Positions 52,675 through 63,040 of a stretch of DNA of 64,000 nucleotides are shown here, one piece after another (position 1 is the first letter of the stretch; each line of letters starts with the position of its first letter). The translations under genes and the position numbers were made by a program. Source of the DNA: an uncultured Pelagibacteraceae bacterium (GTDB taxonomy: Bacteria > Pseudomonadota > Alphaproteobacteria > Pelagibacterales > Pelagibacteraceae); the NCBI GenBank assembly GCA_902597175.1, contig CACJWN010000001.1, positions 62,001 to 126,000 on the forward strand, written 5' to 3'. A model generated the notes under the pieces. The model did no database searches and was not told the origin of the DNA. It saw only the letters and a program-made list of their open reading frames with translations.

Positions 52675-53712
52675 TTAAGGAGATGGGTTTGGATTATTGT
52701 TGTGAATCACATTAATCTTTTCCATAATTTCATCAGACAGCTCAATATTAACACTATTTATATTTTCCTTTAATTGTTCCATAGTTGTTGCGCCTATTAT
52801 ATTACTAGTAACAAAAGGCCTAGAGTTAACGAATGCCTGAGCTAATTGTGCCATTGTCATATCGTATTCTTTAGCAAGTTTAAAGTACTCTTCATAAGCA
52901 TGCATTGCTAAAGGATTAAGATGTCTTTCCCATCCTTTAAATAAAGCTTGTCTAGAATTTTTTGGCATATTACCGTTTCTATATTTTCCTGAGAGAGCTC
53001 CTGTGGCTAAAGGGTAATAAACTAGAAGACCACATTTTTCTCTTATTGATATTTCAGACATACCAATTTCATAAGTCCTGTTTACTAAATTATAAGGGTT
53101 TTGAACTGACATCATCCTAGGTAAATTTTTATTTTTTGATAGTTCAATATATCTTGATAGTCCATATGGTGTTTCATTTGACATACCAATGTATCTAATT
53201 TTACCGCTTTTAATAAATTTTTCTAGAGCTTTGAGAATACTTTCAAAACTATTCCAATCACCCTCTTCGCTGTCCAAAGTGAAATCTCTTTTACCAAAAT
53301 AATTTGTAGACCTTTCTGGCCAATGTAACTGATACAAATCAATATAATCTGTTTTAAGCCTTCTTAAACTCCCATCGATTGCTTCACCTATTGTTTTTTC
53401 ATCAAAATTGTTTCCTCCACCTCTTATCCAGTTGCATCCCGGACCTGCTACTTTTGTAGCTAGAATTATTTTTTCTCTATTTTTTCTTTTTTCAAACCAA
53501 TTTCCAATCATAGTTTCAGTTTTACCGTAAGACTCTGAATTGGGTGGTACGGAATAAAGTTCTGCCGTGTCAAAAAAATTTATTCCACTCCCTATGGAAT
53601 AATCCATTTGTTCAAACGCATCTTTTTCAGTGTTTTGTGTGCCCCATGTCATAGTCCCTAAACATATCAAACTTACGTCTAAGTCAGTGGTGCCCAGTTT
53701 TTTAAATTTCAT
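52675..53712 (-). CDS. Aldo/keto reductase
   Basis: LGTTDLDVSLICLGTMTWG; GINFFDTAELYSVPP; YIDLYQLHWPER. Confidence 0.96.
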   Translation of the reverse strand: MKFKKLGTTDLDVSLICLGTMTWGTQNTEKDAFEQMDYSIGSGINFFDTAELYSVPPNSESYGKTETMIGNWFEKRKNREKIILATKVAGPGCNWIRGGGNNFDEKTIGEAIDGSLRRLKTDYIDLYQLHWPERSTNYFGKRDFTLDSEEGDWNSFESILKALEKFIKSGKIRYIGMSNETPYGLSRYIELSKNKNLPRMMSVQNPYNLVNRTYEIGMSEISIREKCGLLVYYPLATGALSGKYRNGNMPKNSRQALFKGWERHLNPLAMHAYEEYFKLAKEYDMTMAQLAQAFVNSRPFVTSNIIGATTMEQLKENINSVNIELSDEIMEKINVIHNNNPNPSP

Positions 53713-53792
53713 AAAATTGCAACAATTATAATAGTTTTTTAGGTCAATTTTTGCCTATTGAAAAGTATTTAAAAAAACATATATATTAAGTT

Positions 53793-54545
53793 ATGGAAAT
53801 CAATAAACAAAGATCAACAGTACGTTCATCAGCCTCTGAAGCAATTATAGATCAAGGATTAAGATCTTATATGCTTAAAGTTTATAATTACATGGCTTCT
53901 GGTGTGCTGTTAACAGGATTTGTTGCTTTATTCTTTTTTAAAATGGCAGTCGTCACTTCTACTGAAGGTCAAATATTAGGTCTTACTAATTTTGGTAATA
54001 CAATTTATGCCTCGGGTTTAAAATGGGTAATAATGTTAGCTCCATTAGCAATTGTTTTTTATATGAGTTTTGGAATAGCAAAAATGTCTGCAGCTAAAGC
54101 ACAAACTACTTTTTGGATTTTCGCAGCATTAATGGGAGCATCACTATCATCAATATTTCTAATATATACTGGCGCTAGCATAACAAGAGTTTTCTTTATT
54201 ACGGCTGGTACTTTTGGAGCTATGAGCATTTATGGCTATACAACTAAAAAAGATCTTACAAAACTTGGCTCTTTTTTAATGATGGGTCTATTCGGAATAA
54301 TAATTGCATCATTAGTAAATATTTTTATGAAATCTTCAATGATGTATTTTGTTATCTCAATTATTGGTGTCCTAGTGTTTGTCGGTTTAACAGCTTATGA
54401 CACTCAAAAAATTAAAAATATGTATATGGTAAGTGATAGCGGCGAATTAATGGGCAAGAAAGCCGTCATGGGAGCTTTAACGCTTTACTTAGATTTCATA
54501 AACCTTTTCATAATGCTTCTAAGGCTTTTTGGCCAAAGAAGATAA
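53793..54545 (+). CDS. Bax inhibitor-1/YccA family membrane protein
   Basis: LRSYMLKVYNYMASGVLLTGFVALFF; GLTAYDTQKIKNMY; LYLDFINLFIMLLRLFG. Confidence 0.96.
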   Translation: MEINKQRSTVRSSASEAIIDQGLRSYMLKVYNYMASGVLLTGFVALFFFKMAVVTSTEGQILGLTNFGNTIYASGLKWVIMLAPLAIVFYMSFGIAKMSAAKAQTTFWIFAALMGASLSSIFLIYTGASITRVFFITAGTFGAMSIYGYTTKKDLTKLGSFLMMGLFGIIIASLVNIFMKSSMMYFVISIIGVLVFVGLTAYDTQKIKNMYMVSDSGELMGKKAVMGALTLYLDFINLFIMLLRLFGQRR

Positions 54546-54890
54546 TCACTTAATTATCTTAAGTTTATTCCAACTTGTCTTGCTAATTAAATTATCCAAA
54601 TTTTCGGATTTTCGCAAAATATTTCCATTTCTATCTTTTATAAAAAATTTTTCGTTAAAATATTTAGGTTTAAAATTTTTCGTAATCCTCAAAACTGGTT
54701 TTTCAGACGCTCTTTGATAAACATCGAATGAAACTTCTTTAGATCCGGAAGAAAAGGAATAGTCTTTCCAAGATCCATTTGAAACCATTTTCGCATAAAG
54801 ATTTAAGATACATTTAAGTTCTCCTTTGATAAAAAATTCTTCACTATATTTTTTTACGTCGTTATTTATAACTAATTGAATACGTTTCAT
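54546..54890 (-). CDS. DUF2794 domain-containing protein
   Basis: LNLYAKMVSNGSWKDYSFSSGSKEVSFDVYQRASEKPVLRI. Confidence 0.8.
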   Translation of the reverse strand: MKRIQLVINNDVKKYSEEFFIKGELKCILNLYAKMVSNGSWKDYSFSSGSKEVSFDVYQRASEKPVLRITKNFKPKYFNEKFFIKDRNGNILRKSENLDNLISKTSWNKLKIIK

Positions 54891-55489
54891 ATCTTATATC
54901 TTCTAATTAGCGGTAATTGAAAAACTGTAAATATAAATGTAATTGGTAAAATTCCCCAAACTTTAAAGTTTACCCAAGTAGTTTCAGGTTGGGTTCTCCA
55001 TACAATCTCATTAATAAATGCTAAAAAAATAAAAAAATAAGCCCATCTGAAATTTAATTTATCCCAGCCAATTTCATTCAATTGAAAGGCAGTTTGTAAG
55101 AAAAATTTTAGGAAATTTTTGTTGAAAAAAACTTTACTGACTATCAAGGTTCCTGCAAAAATTACATTTACAATTGTAGGCTTCATATAAATGAATACTG
55201 GATTATTAAAATATAAAGTAAGACCCCCAAAAAGGGTTATAACAATACCACCAATCAACGGCACATACGGGATTTGTTTTTCTACAAAGTAAATCACCGC
55301 TACAGCTAATACTGTTGCGATTATAAGTGGAGGGATGGCAGTAGTAAGATTATTCCCACTTTTGTAATAAATTGTAAAAAATATTAATAATGGACCAAAG
55401 TCACAGATAAATTTTAAGAATGACTTATTCACAATATAAGAGACTAACACATTATAAATTTTAAACAAATTAGATATTGATTTTAACAA
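54887..55489 (-). CDS. Septation protein A / YciB-like inner membrane protein
   Basis: FICDFGPLLIFFTIYY...LTLYFNNPVFIYMKPTIVN; NEIVWRTQPETTWVNFKVWGILPITFIF. Confidence 0.92.
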   Translation of the reverse strand: MLKSISNLFKIYNVLVSYIVNKSFLKFICDFGPLLIFFTIYYKSGNNLTTAIPPLIIATVLAVAVIYFVEKQIPYVPLIGGIVITLFGGLTLYFNNPVFIYMKPTIVNVIFAGTLIVSKVFFNKNFLKFFLQTAFQLNEIGWDKLNFRWAYFFIFLAFINEIVWRTQPETTWVNFKVWGILPITFIFTVFQLPLIRRYKI

Positions 55490-55510
55490 AAAAATTACTA
55501 ACTATGAGGT

Positions 55511-55834
55511 ATGACAATAAGTAACAATGCAAAATTTTCTATCGGAGAAATAGTCAAACATCGTCATTTTGATTTTAGAGGAGTAATTTACGATGTGGAT
55601 TTTGAATTTAATAATTCTGAAGAATGGTATCAATCAATTCCTAAAGAAGTTCGCCCAAGAAAAGATCAGCCATTTTATCATTTATTAGCTGAGAGTAATG
55701 ACGTTACTTACGAAGCTTATGTTTCAGAGCAGAATTTATTAATTGATAATTCAAAAGAGCCTGTGAAGCATCCGCTTATAGAGGAAATTTTTTCGGGCAA
55801 AAAAGGCTCAAGTTACTTTAAAATATCTAATTAA
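55511..55834 (+). CDS. hspQ: Heat shock protein HspQ-like
   Basis: KFSIGEIVKHRHFDFRGVIYDVDFEF; QPFYHLLAE; AYVSEQNLL. Confidence 0.92.
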   Translation: MTISNNAKFSIGEIVKHRHFDFRGVIYDVDFEFNNSEEWYQSIPKEVRPRKDQPFYHLLAESNDVTYEAYVSEQNLLIDNSKEPVKHPLIEEIFSGKKGSSYFKISN

Positions 55835-55865
55835 TAATTACCCGCCTTAAATAAAACAACATTTA

Positions 55866-55996
55866 CTCAAATCTGGAACACAGAGATTATATATTTTTTT
55901 CAAGTTTTAGCTCAATTGAGAATAAACTTCTTATATTACTCCCTCCAATTCTCAATTGGGCCTATAATAGACCTTCACAAAAAAAAATTATTATAG
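55866..55996 (+). promoter_or_regulatory. Hairpin-rich leader/intergenic region upstream of ccmC (candidate structured RNA or operator)
   Basis: 14-nt inverted repeat GCTCAATTGAGAAT (55910-55923)/ATTCTCAATTGGGC (55948-55961), then CTATAATA (55962-55969)/TATTATAG (55989-55996). Confidence 0.45.
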
Positions 55997-56008
55997 TAGT
56001 TAAGGGAA

Positions 56009-56716
56009 ATGTTTAATTTTTTTCATAATAGCAATATCTTTATTTGGATAGAAAAATTAATAAATTTTATAAATTCTATCTTCTTTGTTTTGCTTTTGGT
56101 TGCCCTTTCATTTGCTTTAATTTTTTCTCCTCCAGATTATTTACAAGGAGAAAGTGTAAGAATAATGTATGTGCATGTTCCTGCTGCCTGGATAGGTCTG
56201 GCTTCTTTTACGGCCATTGCTTTTCTATCGATAATAAATTTTATTTTCAAAATTAAAAATTTAACATTAATAGCAAAAAGTATAGCTCCGATAGGACTAT
56301 TGTTCACTTGTATTGCGATTGTCACAGGATCTATTTGGGGTCAACCTACATGGGGAACTTTCTGGGCTTGGGATGCAAGGATAACCTCAATGGTTATTCT
56401 AGCTATTTTCTATTTACTTTTTATTTTTACACATAAATATTTGTCGGAAGAAAGCAAAGCTAATAATGTTTCAAGTTTAATAGCCATTGTAGGCTTGATT
56501 AATATACCAATAGTCAAATACTCGGTAGAATGGTGGGCAACTCTTCACCAACCAGCTAGTATTAAAATTAGCGGAACAAGTTCAATACACTCATCAATGT
56601 TAATGCCTCTATTACTAATGTTTTTTGTATTCATTTTGTACTGTGCGTTAATTTTTCTAATGAAATATAAGACAGAAATCATTAGAATTAAGAAAAAAAA
56701 TTTAAAAAGAATATGA
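56009..56716 (+). CDS. ccmC: Heme ABC transporter permease CcmC
   Basis: RIMYVHVPAAWIGLASF; GSIWGQPTWGTFWAWDARITSMVIL; VEWWATLHQPASI. Confidence 0.97.
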   Translation: MFNFFHNSNIFIWIEKLINFINSIFFVLLLVALSFALIFSPPDYLQGESVRIMYVHVPAAWIGLASFTAIAFLSIINFIFKIKNLTLIAKSIAPIGLLFTCIAIVTGSIWGQPTWGTFWAWDARITSMVILAIFYLLFIFTHKYLSEESKANNVSSLIAIVGLINIPIVKYSVEWWATLHQPASIKISGTSSIHSSMLMPLLLMFFVFILYCALIFLMKYKTEIIRIKKKNLKRI

Positions 56717-56946
56717 TAAATAATTTAATATTAATGGACGGTTACGGGATTTTCGTGTGGTCGTCATTTGTAATTACTTTCTCAGTTTGTGGAATTTTTT
56801 ACTACAAAACTCGCAAAACTTTGAAAAAGTATGAAAAAGAATTTGCAAAAGAGATTGAAAATTTATCTGCTGAGCAAAAAAAAATTGTTTTAGAAAATTC
56901 TAAAATTGCTTCAAAAATTTTATCAGCTTATAACAAAACGATCTAA
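56713..56946 (+). CDS. ccmD: Heme exporter protein CcmD
   Basis: DGYGIFVWSSFVITF single TM; between ccmC and ccmE. Confidence 0.88.
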   Translation: MINNLILMDGYGIFVWSSFVITFSVCGIFYYKTRKTLKKYEKEFAKEIENLSAEQKKIVLENSKIASKILSAYNKTI

Positions 56947-56954
56947 AGCATTTA

Positions 56955-57383
56955 ATGCTTCCAAAAAAAGTAAAAAAAAGAGCCTCTCTTTTAGCCATTT
57001 TTCTTTTAGCTTCTATTCTAGGTGTTTTTCTAATTTTAAATACCCTGAATAAAAATATTTTATATTTTAATTCACCTACAGATATCAAAATAAGTCAGGA
57101 CTTAAATTATAATAAAAAGATTAGAATAGGGGGCATGGTAAAAAAAAATACTTTAGAAATTAGCAATCAAGAAATAAAGTTTATTATTACAGATTTCAAA
57201 AATGAGATTAGTGTAAGCTTTAGAGGAACAATCCCAAATTTATTTGCCGAGGGCAAAGGAGTGGTGGCGGAGGGGATGTTGAAAGATAAAAGATTTTTTG
57301 AAGCTGATAGAATTTTAGCTAAACATGATGAAAATTATATGCCTCCAGAATTAAAGAATATTTTAAGTGACAATGCTAAGTAA
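56955..57383 (+). CDS. ccmE: Cytochrome c maturation protein CcmE
   Basis: RIGGMVKKNTL; FAEGKGVVAEGML; LAKHDENYMPPEL. Confidence 0.97.
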   Translation: MLPKKVKKRASLLAIFLLASILGVFLILNTLNKNILYFNSPTDIKISQDLNYNKKIRIGGMVKKNTLEISNQEIKFIITDFKNEISVSFRGTIPNLFAEGKGVVAEGMLKDKRFFEADRILAKHDENYMPPELKNILSDNAK

Positions 57384-59247
57384 TACTGGGAACTTTTTAC
57401 TATCTCTTAATGTCCTACTAAGTACTCTAATTATTTATTACTCTTATAATGATCTTAAAACGGCAGAGAATTTAATTTCTAAAAAAGTATTTAAAATTAG
57501 TATACTGCAAAGTACGTCAATTTTAATATGCTTCTTTACTCTTGTGTCTGCTTTTTTGGTTTCTGATTTTTCATTGATCACCGTTTACCAAAATTCTCAC
57601 ACACTTAAGCCAATTTTTTATAAAATATCGGGAACCTGGGGAAATCATGAAGGAAGTTTGTTGTTATGGGTAATAATTTTAACATTATTCTCTTTTTTAT
57701 TTTTAATTTATAATAAGAAACACCCAAAAAATTATAGACTTTATACTTTAATAATACAAAATTTTCTCATCTTAGGTTTTTTATTTTTTATATTATTTAA
57801 TTCAAATCCATTTAGTTTTGTTAGCCCTCCACCAAATGAAGGGTTAGGATTAAATCCAATTTTACAGGATCCCGCTTTAGCGATACACCCGCCTTTACTT
57901 TATGTGGGCTTTGTAGGATCTTCAATTTATTTTTCAGCAGCCATAGCATCGATGATTACAAATTACTCTGATAAATCATTTGCAAGCTCTATTAAGAGCT
58001 GGGTTTTAATATCTTGGTCCTTTCAAACTCTTGGAATTTTAGTTGGGTCTATTTGGGCTTATTATGAATTAGGCTGGGGTGGTTTCTGGTTTTGGGATCC
58101 AGTAGAAAACGCTTCGCTCTTACCATGGTTTGCAATGACAGCTCTTTTACATTCTTTATTAGTTTTAGAGAGAAGAAATGTATTATATTTTTGGTCTATA
58201 ATTCTTTGTTTACTAACTTTTGTTTTAAGTGTTACGGGGACCTTTTTAGTAAGATCTGGAATACTTAATTCAGTTCATACTTTTGCTAATGATCCAACAA
58301 GAGGTATTTATATCTTAGTATTTTTAAGCTTAATGATTCTAGCATCTGTTTACATTTTATTTTCAAAATATAAACCAGCAAGCACTGAAATAAATTCAAA
58401 TAGTAAAGAAACTTTTGTTTTAGTAAATAATTGGTTTATGATGTTTTATCTTATTACAGTATTACTTGGTACCTTGTACCCAATATTTACAGATGCAATT
58501 TCAAATAATAAAATTTCAGTTGGTCCTCCTTTTTACAATTCAGTAATTATACCAGTTGTTGTCATATTTTTATTTTTTATGGCGATAGGACCTAATGCGA
58601 AATGGGTAAAAAATAAATTTATTGATCTAAAAATTTATTCATTGATAATATTAGCTGCAGTATTGCTTAATTTTATTATTTTTTTCTTTCTCAAAAGCTA
58701 TAGTATTTTATCTAATTTAATAGTTATCTCTTCATTATTTTTGATTTTATCATCTATTTTAGATCTTCTTAAAAAAGAAAGTTTTAATTTTCCAAGAGTG
58801 ATATCGCATTTATCTTTTGGATTTCTTATCCTATTTATCGGGTTAAATCACAATTTCTCGATTGAAAAAGATTTTAATTTAAAAATAGGAGAAACCAAAA
58901 AAATTGATAATTTTAAATTTCATCTTAAAGATTTAAAGTTAGTTCAAGATACAAACTTTAAAGCTGTAATTGGCCAACTAAAAGTCAACGATTTGTTAAC
59001 AAAAGAAGAGAGGGTTTTAAAACCTGAAATAAGAATTTATGATAATCCTCGAACTTTAACCTACGAAGCTTCAATTCAAACAAATTTTTTAAGAGATTAT
59101 TACTTAACCATGAGTAATATTGATAGGTCTGACTATTACAATATTAAATTTCAAAAAAAACCACTTATGATTTGGATTTGGATATCAGTCGCTATGCTTT
59201 CTTTAGGAGGTTTTCTAAGTTTACTAAGACATGCAAAATATAATTAA
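57367..59247 (+). CDS. ccmF: Cytochrome c-type biogenesis protein CcmF
   Basis: WGNHEGSLLLWV; IHPPLLYVGFVG; WGGFWFWDPVENASLLPW. Confidence 0.98.
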   Translation: MTMLSNTGNFLLSLNVLLSTLIIYYSYNDLKTAENLISKKVFKISILQSTSILICFFTLVSAFLVSDFSLITVYQNSHTLKPIFYKISGTWGNHEGSLLLWVIILTLFSFLFLIYNKKHPKNYRLYTLIIQNFLILGFLFFILFNSNPFSFVSPPPNEGLGLNPILQDPALAIHPPLLYVGFVGSSIYFSAAIASMITNYSDKSFASSIKSWVLISWSFQTLGILVGSIWAYYELGWGGFWFWDPVENASLLPWFAMTALLHSLLVLERRNVLYFWSIILCLLTFVLSVTGTFLVRSGILNSVHTFANDPTRGIYILVFLSLMILASVYILFSKYKPASTEINSNSKETFVLVNNWFMMFYLITVLLGTLYPIFTDAISNNKISVGPPFYNSVIIPVVVIFLFFMAIGPNAKWVKNKFIDLKIYSLIILAAVLLNFIIFFFLKSYSILSNLIVISSLFLILSSILDLLKKESFNFPRVISHLSFGFLILFIGLNHNFSIEKDFNLKIGETKKIDNFKFHLKDLKLVQDTNFKAVIGQLKVNDLLTKEERVLKPEIRIYDNPRTLTYEASIQTNFLRDYYLTMSNIDRSDYYNIKFQKKPLMIWIWISVAMLSLGGFLSLLRHAKYN

Positions 59248-59749
59248 ATTAATCACAGTATCTTTATTAGTGTTCATTCTTGGAATATTTTACCTTTCTT
59301 TAAATAGAAGTTCTAATTACGATACTAAATTTCTTGTCGGAAATAAAATAGCTGATATTGAATTAAAAAGCTTACAAAATGAAAAATTTTTTACGAATGA
59401 TGATTTTAAAAACAATAAATATACTTTAATAAATTTTTGGGCATCGTGGTGTGCACCTTGCAGAGTTGAACATCCATATCTAATGATGCTATCAAAGCAC
59501 CAACATCTCAAAATATTAGGTATTAATTTTAAAGATAAAAAGATTAATGCTTTAAAATTTTTAGAGGAACTAGGCGATCCCTACCATTACCTTGCAAAAG
59601 ATAGCTTTGGAAAACAATCAGTCAATTTTGGAATTTATGGTATACCTGAGAGTATATTGATTGATAATAAATTTAAAATTTTAAAAAAGATTATTGGTCC
59701 TCTTAATGAAAAAGATTTAGAGGAAATTAAAGAAATTATAAAATCCTAA
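59231..59749 (+). CDS. ccmG: Thiol:disulfide interchange protein DsbE/CcmG
   Basis: TLINFWASWCAPCRVEHPYLM; FGIYGIPESILID. Confidence 0.96.
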   Translation: MQNIIKLITVSLLVFILGIFYLSLNRSSNYDTKFLVGNKIADIELKSLQNEKFFTNDDFKNNKYTLINFWASWCAPCRVEHPYLMMLSKHQHLKILGINFKDKKINALKFLEELGDPYHYLAKDSFGKQSVNFGIYGIPESILIDNKFKILKKIIGPLNEKDLEEIKEIIKS

Positions 59750-60117
59750 TGAAAATAAAGATACTTTATTTAATCCTTTTTTTTAACATCTCTATTTGTG
59801 CCTCCTCAAATGAAATTTTAAATGAAAGTCAAATTCACAAAAATCTCCGTTGTTTAGTCTGTCAAGGTCAATCAATTTCAGACTCAAATTCTGAATTTGC
59901 TCAAACTTTAAAAATGGTTGTTAAAGATTTAATTAAGCAAGGAAAAACTGAGGATGAGATCTATAATTTTCTTTCAGATAAATATGGAGATTGGATTTTG
60001 TATAAACCCAAGTTCAATTACGAAAATTTTTTACTTTGGTCATTTCCTTATTTAGTATTAGTTTTTGGAGGCTTTATAATCGTTTTTTTAATAAGAAAAC
60101 GCCAAAAAAAAACATAA
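59749..60117 (+). CDS. ccmH: Cytochrome c-type biogenesis protein CcmH (N-terminal/CycL domain)
   Basis: LRCLVCQGQSISDSNSEFAQTLKMVVKDLI; YGDWILYKPKF. Confidence 0.96.
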   Translation: MKIKILYLILFFNISICASSNEILNESQIHKNLRCLVCQGQSISDSNSEFAQTLKMVVKDLIKQGKTEDEIYNFLSDKYGDWILYKPKFNYENFLLWSFPYLVLVFGGFIIVFLIRKRQKKT

Positions 60118-60161
60118 ATTGCTAACTGTACTTATTAACTATTTAGTTGTATTTTTTCAAA

Positions 60162-60665
60162 ATGAATCTTAAAATTTTAAGAGTTTTAACAATATTAGTA
60201 ATTTTTTCGTCTCAAGTTTTAGCTGATGATGACAACAAAGAACTTTCCTTCTATACAGGAACTTTTGATGTAATTGATAAAGAAGGTGACGATAAAACAA
60301 CTTTATTTGGTATTGAACATAAAAATCCTGATTTATTCAGAGACACCTTTTTAGGAAAATTTAAACCTGTTAGTGGCGCGTTTATAACAGGAAACAGTTC
60401 AGTATACTTGTATACAGGAATTGAAGGACAATATGGTCTAGGTCCACTAAAAATTTTACCAAGTTTTACTCCAGGGTATTATGAAAAGGGAGACGGTAAA
60501 GACTTAGGAAGCGTTTTAGAATTTAAAAGTGAAATTAAGTTTGGATTAGATATTTTTGAAAACTCTAAGCTAAGTTATAGTTATAGTCATATTTCTAACA
60601 ATGACTGGGGAGATACAAATCCAGGTACAGATAACCAACAAATTACATTTTCTAAAAACTTTTAA
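60162..60665 (+). CDS. Acyloxyacyl hydrolase / PagL-like lipid A deacylase
   Basis: Signal peptide from Met at 60162; SVLEFKSEIKFGLDIFENSKLSYSYSHISNNDWGDTNPGTDNQQITFSKNF barrel and HxSN-type motif. Confidence 0.7.
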   Translation: MNLKILRVLTILVIFSSQVLADDDNKELSFYTGTFDVIDKEGDDKTTLFGIEHKNPDLFRDTFLGKFKPVSGAFITGNSSVYLYTGIEGQYGLGPLKILPSFTPGYYEKGDGKDLGSVLEFKSEIKFGLDIFENSKLSYSYSHISNNDWGDTNPGTDNQQITFSKNF

Positions 60666-60670
60666 TAACA

Positions 60671-61819
60671 ATGAATTTAAACGATTGTTATAATTTTGAT
60701 GATTTTAGAAAATTAGCAAAAAAGAATCTTCCAGCTCCAATATTTCATTATATTGACGGTGGCGCAGATGATGAAACTACTTTGAAAAGAAATACAGAGT
60801 CTTTTTTGAAATGCGACCTGGTGCCAAATATTCTTGCAAGTGTAGGAGAACCCGATTTATCAACGACAGTGTTTGGACAGAAAATCGATTTACCAATTTT
60901 CTTATCACCTACAGCCATGCAAAGACTTTACCATCATGATGGAGACAAGGCTTCAGCAAGAGCAGCAGAAAAATTTGGAACTTTTTATAGCATGTCCACA
61001 ATGGCGACTTCTTCAATAGAAGAAATAGCTAATATTTCTGGAGGTCCAAAACTTTTTCAACTCTATATTCATAAGGATCAAGGCTTGACAGATAACTTGA
61101 TTGATAGATGTAAAAGTTCTGGCTTTAAAGCAATGTGTTTAACTGTTGATACTGTCGTTGCAGGAAATCGTGAAAGAGATCACAGATGGGGCTTCACCAC
61201 TCCTCCAAAACTTACTTTAAAAAGTCTGATGAGTTTTGCAATGCATCCTAAATGGTCATTTAATTATTTAACACATGAAAAATTCCAATTAGCAAACGTG
61301 TCTCATTGGACAAAAAAAGGATCTAGCATCGCTAAAGGAGTAATGGATTATATCAATGAACAATATGATCCTGCGATGAGCTGGAAAGACGCTGAATATG
61401 TTGTAAAGAAATGGGGTAGACCGTTTGCTTTAAAAGGAGTTATGTCTGTTGAAGATGCAAAAAGAGCTGTTGATATTGGAGCATCTGCAATTATTCTTTC
61501 TAATCATGGGGGAAGACAACTCGATGGATCGAGATCTCCGTTCGATCAATTACCTGCAATTGCAGATGCAGTTGGAGGAAAAATAGAAATTATTTTAGAT
61601 GGTGGAATTAGAAGGGGGACACATGTTCTAAAAGCACTTTCTTTAGGAGCAACAGCATGTAGTTTTGGAAAAGGTTTTTTATTTGCATTAGGTGCAGGCG
61701 GCCAGAAAGGTGTAGAACAGATTCTGACTAGAATGAGAGATGAAATAAGGAGAGATATGATTTTACTAGGCTGTAAAAGCATAAAAGAGCTAAATAAAAC
61801 AAAAATCGCATATAGGTGA
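60671..61819 (+). CDS. FMN-dependent alpha-hydroxy acid dehydrogenase (L-lactate dehydrogenase-like)
   Basis: FHYIDGGADDETTL; FLSPTAMQRLYHHDGD; LSNHGGRQLDGSRSPFDQLP. Confidence 0.95.
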   Translation: MNLNDCYNFDDFRKLAKKNLPAPIFHYIDGGADDETTLKRNTESFLKCDLVPNILASVGEPDLSTTVFGQKIDLPIFLSPTAMQRLYHHDGDKASARAAEKFGTFYSMSTMATSSIEEIANISGGPKLFQLYIHKDQGLTDNLIDRCKSSGFKAMCLTVDTVVAGNRERDHRWGFTTPPKLTLKSLMSFAMHPKWSFNYLTHEKFQLANVSHWTKKGSSIAKGVMDYINEQYDPAMSWKDAEYVVKKWGRPFALKGVMSVEDAKRAVDIGASAIILSNHGGRQLDGSRSPFDQLPAIADAVGGKIEIILDGGIRRGTHVLKALSLGATACSFGKGFLFALGAGGQKGVEQILTRMRDEIRRDMILLGCKSIKELNKTKIAYR

Positions 61820-61868
61820 TGCAAAAAAACTAGTTTGCAAAAGTGCCAATAAATACTAGGTTTAAAAT

Positions 61869-63032
61869 ATGAAAATAGCAAAAAATTTAGACAGGCTTGG
61901 AACAGAAACGGCCTTTAGTGTTTTAGCTGAAGCTAAAAAACTTGAAGCCCAAGGAAAAGAAATGATTCACTTAGGACTTGGTCAACCTGATTTTAAAACA
62001 CCTCAGCACATAATGGATGCAGCAAAAAAAGCTATTGATGATGGACATCACGGATATGTTTTAGCTAATGGTATCACAGAATGTAGACAGGCAGTTTCTC
62101 GAAAAATAAAAAGTCTATATAAGAAAGAAGTTGATCCTGAAAGAATTATGATTATGCCAGGCGGCAAACCTACAATGTACTTTGCAATTCAAATGATTGG
62201 TGAGCCTGGCGCTGAAATAGTTCATCCGACACCTGGTTTTCCAATTTATGAGTCTATGATTAATTACACAGGTGCTAAAGCAGTGCCTTATGATTTAACA
62301 AAAGAGAAAGATTTAAAGTTTGATCCTGAAAAAATTTTATCTTTGATAACAGATAAAACTCGACTTGTGATCCTAATAAATCCAAATAATCCTACGGGGA
62401 GTTTTGTAGAAAAACCAGCAATTGATTTTCTTGCAGAAGGTTTAAAGAAACATCCACATGTCACGATACTTAGTGATGAAATTTACAGTAGGCAAATTTT
62501 TGATGGAAAAGAAATGCCAACTTTTTTTAATTATCCTGATTTACAGGATAGATTAATAGTTTTAGATGGATGGAGCAAAGCTTACTCCATGACTGGTTGG
62601 AGAATGGGTTGGAGTGTTTGGCCGGAAAAATTAATTTCGCATGTAACAAAATTAGCTATAAATAGTTTTTCCTGTGTAAATGCACCTTCTCAGTTTGCTG
62701 GAATAGCAGCATTAGATGGACCTGACGACTCTATTCATCATATGATGGAAAAATTTGATCAGAGAAGAAAATTAATTCACAAAGGATTAAATGATTTACC
62801 AGGAGTAACATGTAGTATGCCAGGAGGAGCATTTTATGCTTTCCCAAATGTTAAAGGAACAGGCATGAGTGGGTCAGAATTTTCAAAAAAATGTATGCAT
62901 GAGGCTGGTGTGGCAATTGTACCTGGAACAGCTTTTGGAAAAACATCTACAGATTACGTTCGTTTTAGCTTTGCAGCTTCTAGGGATAACATTCAAAAAG
63001 CACTAGAAAAAATCTCGAAAATGCTTAAGTAG
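61869..63032 (+). CDS. Class I/II PLP-dependent aminotransferase
   Basis: MIHLGLGQPDFKTPQHI; INPNNPTGSFV; VLDGWSKAYSMTGWRMGW. Confidence 0.96.
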   Translation: MKIAKNLDRLGTETAFSVLAEAKKLEAQGKEMIHLGLGQPDFKTPQHIMDAAKKAIDDGHHGYVLANGITECRQAVSRKIKSLYKKEVDPERIMIMPGGKPTMYFAIQMIGEPGAEIVHPTPGFPIYESMINYTGAKAVPYDLTKEKDLKFDPEKILSLITDKTRLVILINPNNPTGSFVEKPAIDFLAEGLKKHPHVTILSDEIYSRQIFDGKEMPTFFNYPDLQDRLIVLDGWSKAYSMTGWRMGWSVWPEKLISHVTKLAINSFSCVNAPSQFAGIAALDGPDDSIHHMMEKFDQRRKLIHKGLNDLPGVTCSMPGGAFYAFPNVKGTGMSGSEFSKKCMHEAGVAIVPGTAFGKTSTDYVRFSFAASRDNIQKALEKISKMLK

Positions 63033-63040
63033 GACTGATT

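Noticed and set aside
61820-61868. Possible riboswitch or small RNA in the gap before the aminotransferase
   Set aside because: Only ~49 nt with a short ACTAG/CTAG-type repeat; too small and weak to support a structured RNA
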